From Candidatus Faeciplasma pullistercoris (lineage in GTDB: Bacteria > Bacillota > Clostridia > Oscillospirales > Ruminococcaceae): a stretch of DNA of 64,000 nt. The first letter of the stretch is position 1; each line of letters starts with the position of its first letter. Position numbers and translations under genes: made by a program. Shown in pieces: positions 60,874 through 64,000 of the stretch. The notes below the pieces were generated by a model. The model did no database searches. It was not told the origin of the DNA and saw nothing but the letters and a program-made list of their open reading frames with translations. Location of the stretch: contig DVLL01000015.1 of NCBI GenBank assembly GCA_018715525.1, positions 1 to 64,000 of the forward strand, in the 5' to 3' direction.

Positions 60874-62213
60874 TGTATAGTATCATGAGAAAGGTAAGTA
60901 AAAAGATTCAGGACATAGGTAAGTTAAAGGAATAAAATGAACAGGAGAACAACTGAAAAGGAGGTCTTCTGTTTGAGTTGGAAGGAGAGCACAGCAGTGG
61001 AACAGAGAAAAGAATTCATACAGGAATATCTGGCAGGGAAAGCAGACAGTTTTAAGGCCCTCTGCCATAAACACGGAATATCAGAGAAAACAGGACACAA
61101 GTGGAAAAACCGATTTTTTGAATATGGATATGCAGGACTTTGTGACCGAAGCAGAGCGCCGGAGAACAGCCCGTCTAAGCTGGATGAGGATACGGTGATA
61201 CGGTTAATTAAACTGCGGACGGCACATCCGACTTGGGGACCTAAGAAGATAGCGGTATTGTATCAAAAGGCATATCCGGAAGAACAGGTGCCATCTGAAA
61301 GCAGTATTTACCGCGTGTTAGGGAAAGCCGGACTGATTCAGCGCAGACAGGTTCGTACCGTGCAGCCTGATCCGTCCCGGATGAGAAAATATATCAAGGC
61401 TACCAATCCCAACGATGTATGGACGGTAGATTTTAAGGGATGGTGGTATTCACAGGGGGAAAAGTGCCTTCCGTTGACAGTAAGGAATATATTTTGGAAA
61501 TCCGTCTTATGCAAAGCGGCACAGCTGAAGCAGTAAAAGCTGTATTCGAAAAACTATTCCAGCGCTATGGTATGCCCAGAGTAATCCGAAGCGACAACGG
61601 GGTTCCTTTTGCTGTAAACTGCAGTCCTCTGGGACTCACCAGGCTCAGTGCATGGTGGGTCTATCTTGGGATACGCCCCGACCGTACAGATCCCGGATCC
61701 CCCACGCAAAACGGCTCTCATGAGCGAATGCACGCAGACCTCAGCCGGGAGATTCAGGGAAAATTTGCAGGCGGCGTAGCAGCAAATCAACGAGCGATTG
61801 ACGCATGGGTGGAGGAATACAATTTTGTGCGCCCGCATGAATCTATTGGGATGATGACCCCATCAGAAGTTTATACAAAGTCAGACATGCTATATGAAGG
61901 CACCCCGGATACCATTGAATATCCTATTGGATTTGAAACAAGAAAGATCAATAAGCATGGGTATGTGAAGGTTAATAAAACTCTAATTCAGGTCAGCACT
62001 GCCCTGCGAGGACTTACCGTTGGACTACAGGCACAGGGTGAGCGTGAATTTGTTCTTTGGTTAGGAGATTACCCGTTAGGTATTGTCAGCACTGAAACTT
62101 TTAGTTTTTCTTGTTTGGAAACGAAGCCGCTAAATTCAAGATGACTTACCTCTTCCTAAAATTGACTTACCCTTGTTTTGAAACTAATCACTTACCCATG
62201 TCTTGACTGGACA
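60874..62213 (+). mobile_element. IS481-family-like insertion sequence (about 1.34 kb), inactivated
   Basis: Proposed ends are TGT at 60874 and ACA at 62211-62213. The ends contain matching subterminal repeats: GGTAAGT at 60893 and 60918 on the left, and ACTTACC at 62144, 62165 and 62190 on the right. The two outer repeats on each side are exactly 25 bases apart. The imperfect terminal repeats align as TGT..AGT..A..GGTAAGT. No clear target duplication is visible. The element carries one frameshifted DDE transposase. Confidence 0.7.
60937..62144 (+). pseudogene. IS481-type DDE transposase, frameshifted
   Basis: Two overlapping frames encode one transposase. The first (60937-61536) holds the helix-turn-helix part (FKALCHKHGISEKTGHKWKN) and the first catalytic aspartate (VWTVDFKGWW). 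The second (within 61440-62144) holds the second aspartate (VIRSDNGVPF) and the glutamate (NGSHERMHADL), plus RPHESIGMMTPSEVY. The family-like text passes from PLTV in frame one directly to SKEYILEIRLM in frame two near 61478-61490. Related proteins carry a few more residues (RDEYS-like) at that point. A small deletion is more likely than programmed frameshifting, since no slippery heptamer is in the right phase. The true start may be the TTG near 60975. Confidence 0.8.
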
Positions 62214-62366
62214 AGCGATTCTTCGCTTCCCCCCTCTCACACTCTCCCCCCTAATACTTTACCAGCTGGGAAAGAACAATACTTGTTCTCGAACAATACT
62301 CTCTAAGCTCTTAACCAGCAGGAATCTTAAGTTTTCAACAACCAACCAGAAAGGATGAGCAAAACC

Positions 62367-62906
62367 ATGAACATTGGCATCGACCATGGCTATTACGCCA
62401 TCAAAACCCGGCATTTTTCTTTCCCAGCCGGTATCTCGGAATATTCCCACGAACCCTACACCCTGCAGAACACACTGGAGTACGGCGGGAAGTTTTTCGT
62501 GTGCGGGACGGGCAGACAGCCGATCCTGCGCAACAAGATGGAAAACGACAATTACTTCCTGCTTACCCTTGCCGCCATCGCCAAGGAGATCAAACAGCGC
62601 AGCGGAACCACAGAATGTTCCGTCAAACTCGCAGCCGGGCTGCCTCTGGCTGGCTTTGGTAGGGAAAAGAAACCTTTCCGGGAATACCTTCTGCGTTCTT
62701 CCCAGCCGGTGTGCTTCAAAAGCTCTTCGCCAGACTTAACAAGCCGTGAGGAACCGGAGCAAAAGCCTTCGGTGAAAAAACAGCTGCAGGAGATCAAGCA
62801 GGAGCAGGCGAAAAAGCAAGCGGAGAAATCCAAACAGCAGGATCGTCAGCATCCTGTTCCCGGCCATTCCAAGCAGAAGAAAAAGAAAAAACAGAAAGGC
62901 AGATGA
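62367..62906 (+). pseudogene. Chimeric remnant: ParM-like N-terminus joined to a PcfB/DUF3801-like C-terminus
   Basis: The open frame starts like ParM/StbA-type plasmid segregation actins of conjugative elements (MNIGIDHGYYAIKTRHFSFP, then KLAAGLPLAGFGREKKPFRE) but stops resembling them near residue 115. The rest (REEPEQKPSVKKQLQEIKQE, QAKKQAEKSKQQ, ending KKKKKQKGR) looks like the C-terminus of PcfB/DUF3801 proteins from Tn1549-like elements. A normal ParM-like protein has about 300 residues. The simplest reading is an internal deletion that joined two genes in frame. The ATG at 62367 is preceded by AGAAAGG at some distance; an ATG at 62355 is also in frame. Confidence 0.6.
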
Positions 62907-62927
62907 TGCAATATCGATTTATCCAGT

Positions 62928-63344
62928 TTGATCGGCAAAAAGCAGGAAGCCCAGCCTCAGCCGGAACAGCAGTATACCAAGGAAGAATACGCTGCCATGA
63001 AGCAGGCTGAACGTGAGGACGCTTGGGCAAAAGTGGACGCTCAGGCACAGGAGGTTTTCAAGGATGGCGAATCCATGAAAGGCTTTCTCAGCTTTATGGC
63101 CCAGTGCACCCCGCAGAGTACCCGCAATCTTCTCATTCTCTATGAGCAGAATAAAGAGATCACCCATCCCCGCACCTTCGATAAATGGAAAGAAGCCGGG
63201 CGCTCCATCCGTTCCGGCGAGAAGGGATACACCTTCCTTGCAGACCAGGAGTATGCAAAAGAGGATGGCTCTATCGGGAACGGCTATAGACCGCAAAGGT
63301 TCTTGGCGTCAGCCCGAAGTCGAAAATCCGGTTGCTCACCATGA
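62928..63344 (+). pseudogene. Truncated ArdC/LtrC-like N-terminal domain protein
   Basis: It encodes the N-terminal domain of ArdC/LtrC-like proteins of conjugative elements (LLILYEQNKEITHPRTFDKW, KEAGRSIRSGEKGYTFLADQ). The family-like text begins upstream as NIDLSSLIGKK, before the first usable start (TTG 62928), so the original ATG seems lost. At the 3' end resemblance stops near GNGYRP. A plausible continuation (KVLGVSPKSK) lies in another frame from about 63297, indicating a frameshift. Full-length relatives have a much longer C-terminal part. A decayed fragment. Confidence 0.55.
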
Positions 63345-63398
63345 AAAATCCGTTTCGTTTTGGCATGTTCTCACCTCACTTTTCTGAAAATAAAAGGG

Positions 63399-63427
63399 CC
63401 TTTGCTTTCCATGGCGAAAAAGCAAAG
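63399..63427. repeat. Hairpin repeat unit 1
   Basis: CCTTTGCTTT (63399-63408) pairs perfectly with AAAGCAAAGG (63418-63427) around a CCATGGCGA loop. It resembles unit 2 about 100 bases on (arm-TTT-CATGG-AAAA-arm). Confidence 0.6.
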
Positions 63428-63502
63428 GGGTTACAACCTGAAAGCCCAAAAATTCATAAAGTATTTACATGTTTAGAAATTCGCGCTATTCCCACGTGAA
63501 AA

Positions 63503-63539
63503 AACCTCCTTACTTTTCATGGTAAAAAGTAAGGAGGTT
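63503..63539. repeat. Hairpin repeat unit 2, perfect 15-base stem
   Basis: AACCTCCTTACTTTT (63503-63517) pairs perfectly with AAAAGTAAGGAGGTT (63525-63539) around CATGGTA. The right arm contains AAGGAGG, so a ribosome-binding-like sequence would be locked in the stem. Confidence 0.65.
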
Positions 63540-63799
63540 GCACGGAAAAATTTTTTTGGAAACGACTTGACTTTTTGCCGTTTCGGAGTTGTACTACACA
63601 CGGCGGGATTTCCCCGGCATAAAAATAACGCCGCAGCAGGCGAGGATGTTGCAACCATCCCCGCCCTGCGCAAAGATGAATAGGGCACCCCTGCACAACC
63701 GAGTTCTCGGCACCGCGGCAAAAACAGTATAGCGTATTTGTCGTAGGAAAACAAGTTTTGTATTTCAGCGTGTGCAAGGGGCAGGAAAGGAGGATCGAT

Positions 63800-63877
63800 T
63801 TGCGTCCTTGCATGCGTTTTTTGCGAGCGTTTCTACCCGGAAACGCTTTGGGGACTTTCCTGACTATATGCGCTTAA
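63800..63877 (+). CDS. Possible leader peptide (25 residues)
   Basis: AAAGGAGG (63786-63793) is 6 bases before a TTG that opens a 25-codon frame beginning MRPCMRFLRAFLPGN; an in-frame ATG follows four codons later. A perfect ribosome binding site on so short a frame suggests a regulatory leader peptide, but the downstream gene lies outside or at the edge of the window. A chance frame cannot be excluded. Confidence 0.35.
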   Translation: MRPCMRFLRAFLPGNALGTFLTICA

Positions 63878-63903
63878 AAGCGCAAAAGAAAGGTCGGGAT
63901 AAC

Positions 63904-63972
63904 ATGAATATATTTTATGATGATGAAGGTATCGTCGGCAAAGCTGAAAAAGCGTACTTATCCTTTACATAA
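63904..63972 (+). CDS. Possible 22-residue peptide at the window edge
   Basis: ATG at 63904 with AAAGGTCGGG upstream opens MNIFYDDEGIVGKAEKAYLS and two more residues before TAA. It is not recognised. It could be a second short leader or the remnant of a gene start. Confidence 0.25.
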   Translation: MNIFYDDEGIVGKAEKAYLSFT

Positions 63973-64000
63973 GGGGACTAACCGAGCCGGTCGATCTCGA

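Larger units (their letters stand above)
63345..64000. other. Mostly non-coding end of window, mobile-element type
   Basis: Holds two related strong hairpins (63399-63427 and 63503-63539), a GC-rich stretch (63600-63710), an AAAGGAGG-led 25-codon frame (63800-63877) and a 22-codon frame (63904-63972). No full-length gene is present. The open frame listed at 63517-63813 on the minus strand has no family resemblance. Confidence 0.5.

Noticed and set aside
61400-61540. Programmed ribosomal frameshift in the transposase
   Set aside because: No slippery heptamer in the right phase, and the family-like text jumps with a few residues missing, which points to a small deletion.

Overview
The window looks like a chromosome segment of a spore-forming-lineage gut Clostridia, most likely Oscillospirales/Ruminococcaceae. 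The evidence is a tricistronic gerA-type germination operon, DUF421/DUF4363 sporulation-type genes, a T-box-controlled thrS, near-consensus sigma-A promoters with 17-bp spacers, AAGGAGG ribosome binding sites, many ABC sugar permeases and no outer-membrane genes. The species cannot be named from sequence alone.

Layout. 0-2.3 kb: 3' end of secF, a TIM-barrel isomerase-like gene and nrdR. 2.4-7.3 kb: DUF4363/DUF421 divergent from gerA-gerB-gerC across two forespore-type promoters. 7.4-14.4 kb: Asp23 protein, fakA, a heterodimeric ABC exporter, a DUF4830 protein and an RsuA-family pseudouridine synthase. 14.5-17.1 kb: the orphan sugar-ABC ATPase msmK and an SGNH lipoprotein. 17.2-20.2 kb (minus strand): M28 peptidase and RNase Y. 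20.7-26 kb: an unknown lipoprotein behind a promoter whose spacer is a pure AT-dinucleotide repeat, the T-box leader plus thrS, and a surface protein with an NPPTG C-terminal anchor.

26.2-46.7 kb is the most distinctive part. Two MacB-type ATPases (one with a C-terminal AbrB-like domain) lead an apparent operon of a giant secreted solute-binding protein, two sugar-type permeases, a membrane-anchored NHL/TPR protein, a Yip1 protein, a DUF5696 glycosidase-like protein and two more sugar-type permeases. After bioY and a GH26-like lipoprotein come a membrane-fusion lipoprotein and a double-FtsX permease. The ATPases lack a permease and the FtsX permease lacks an ATPase. A near-identical 17-bp palindrome lies upstream of both halves, so they are probably one co-regulated machine. 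The four sugar-type permeases have no local MalK-type ATPase and could be energised by msmK at 14.6 kb.

46.7-60.1 kb: a minus-strand response regulator, histidine kinase and shortened ROK-type regulator; GNAT, MTA/SAH nucleosidase and a fused XRE-M18 aminopeptidase; GH25 lysozyme; aminotransferase; GT2 glycosyltransferase; and an ECF sigma factor with a membrane beta-propeller protein that is its likely anti-sigma partner. tRNA-Thr and tRNA-Tyr follow. From about 60.6 kb to the right edge the sequence is decayed mobile-element DNA: a frameshifted IS481-type element with 25-bp-spaced end repeats, a ParM/PcfB-like chimeric remnant, a truncated ArdC-like gene, strong hairpins and a small leader-peptide candidate.
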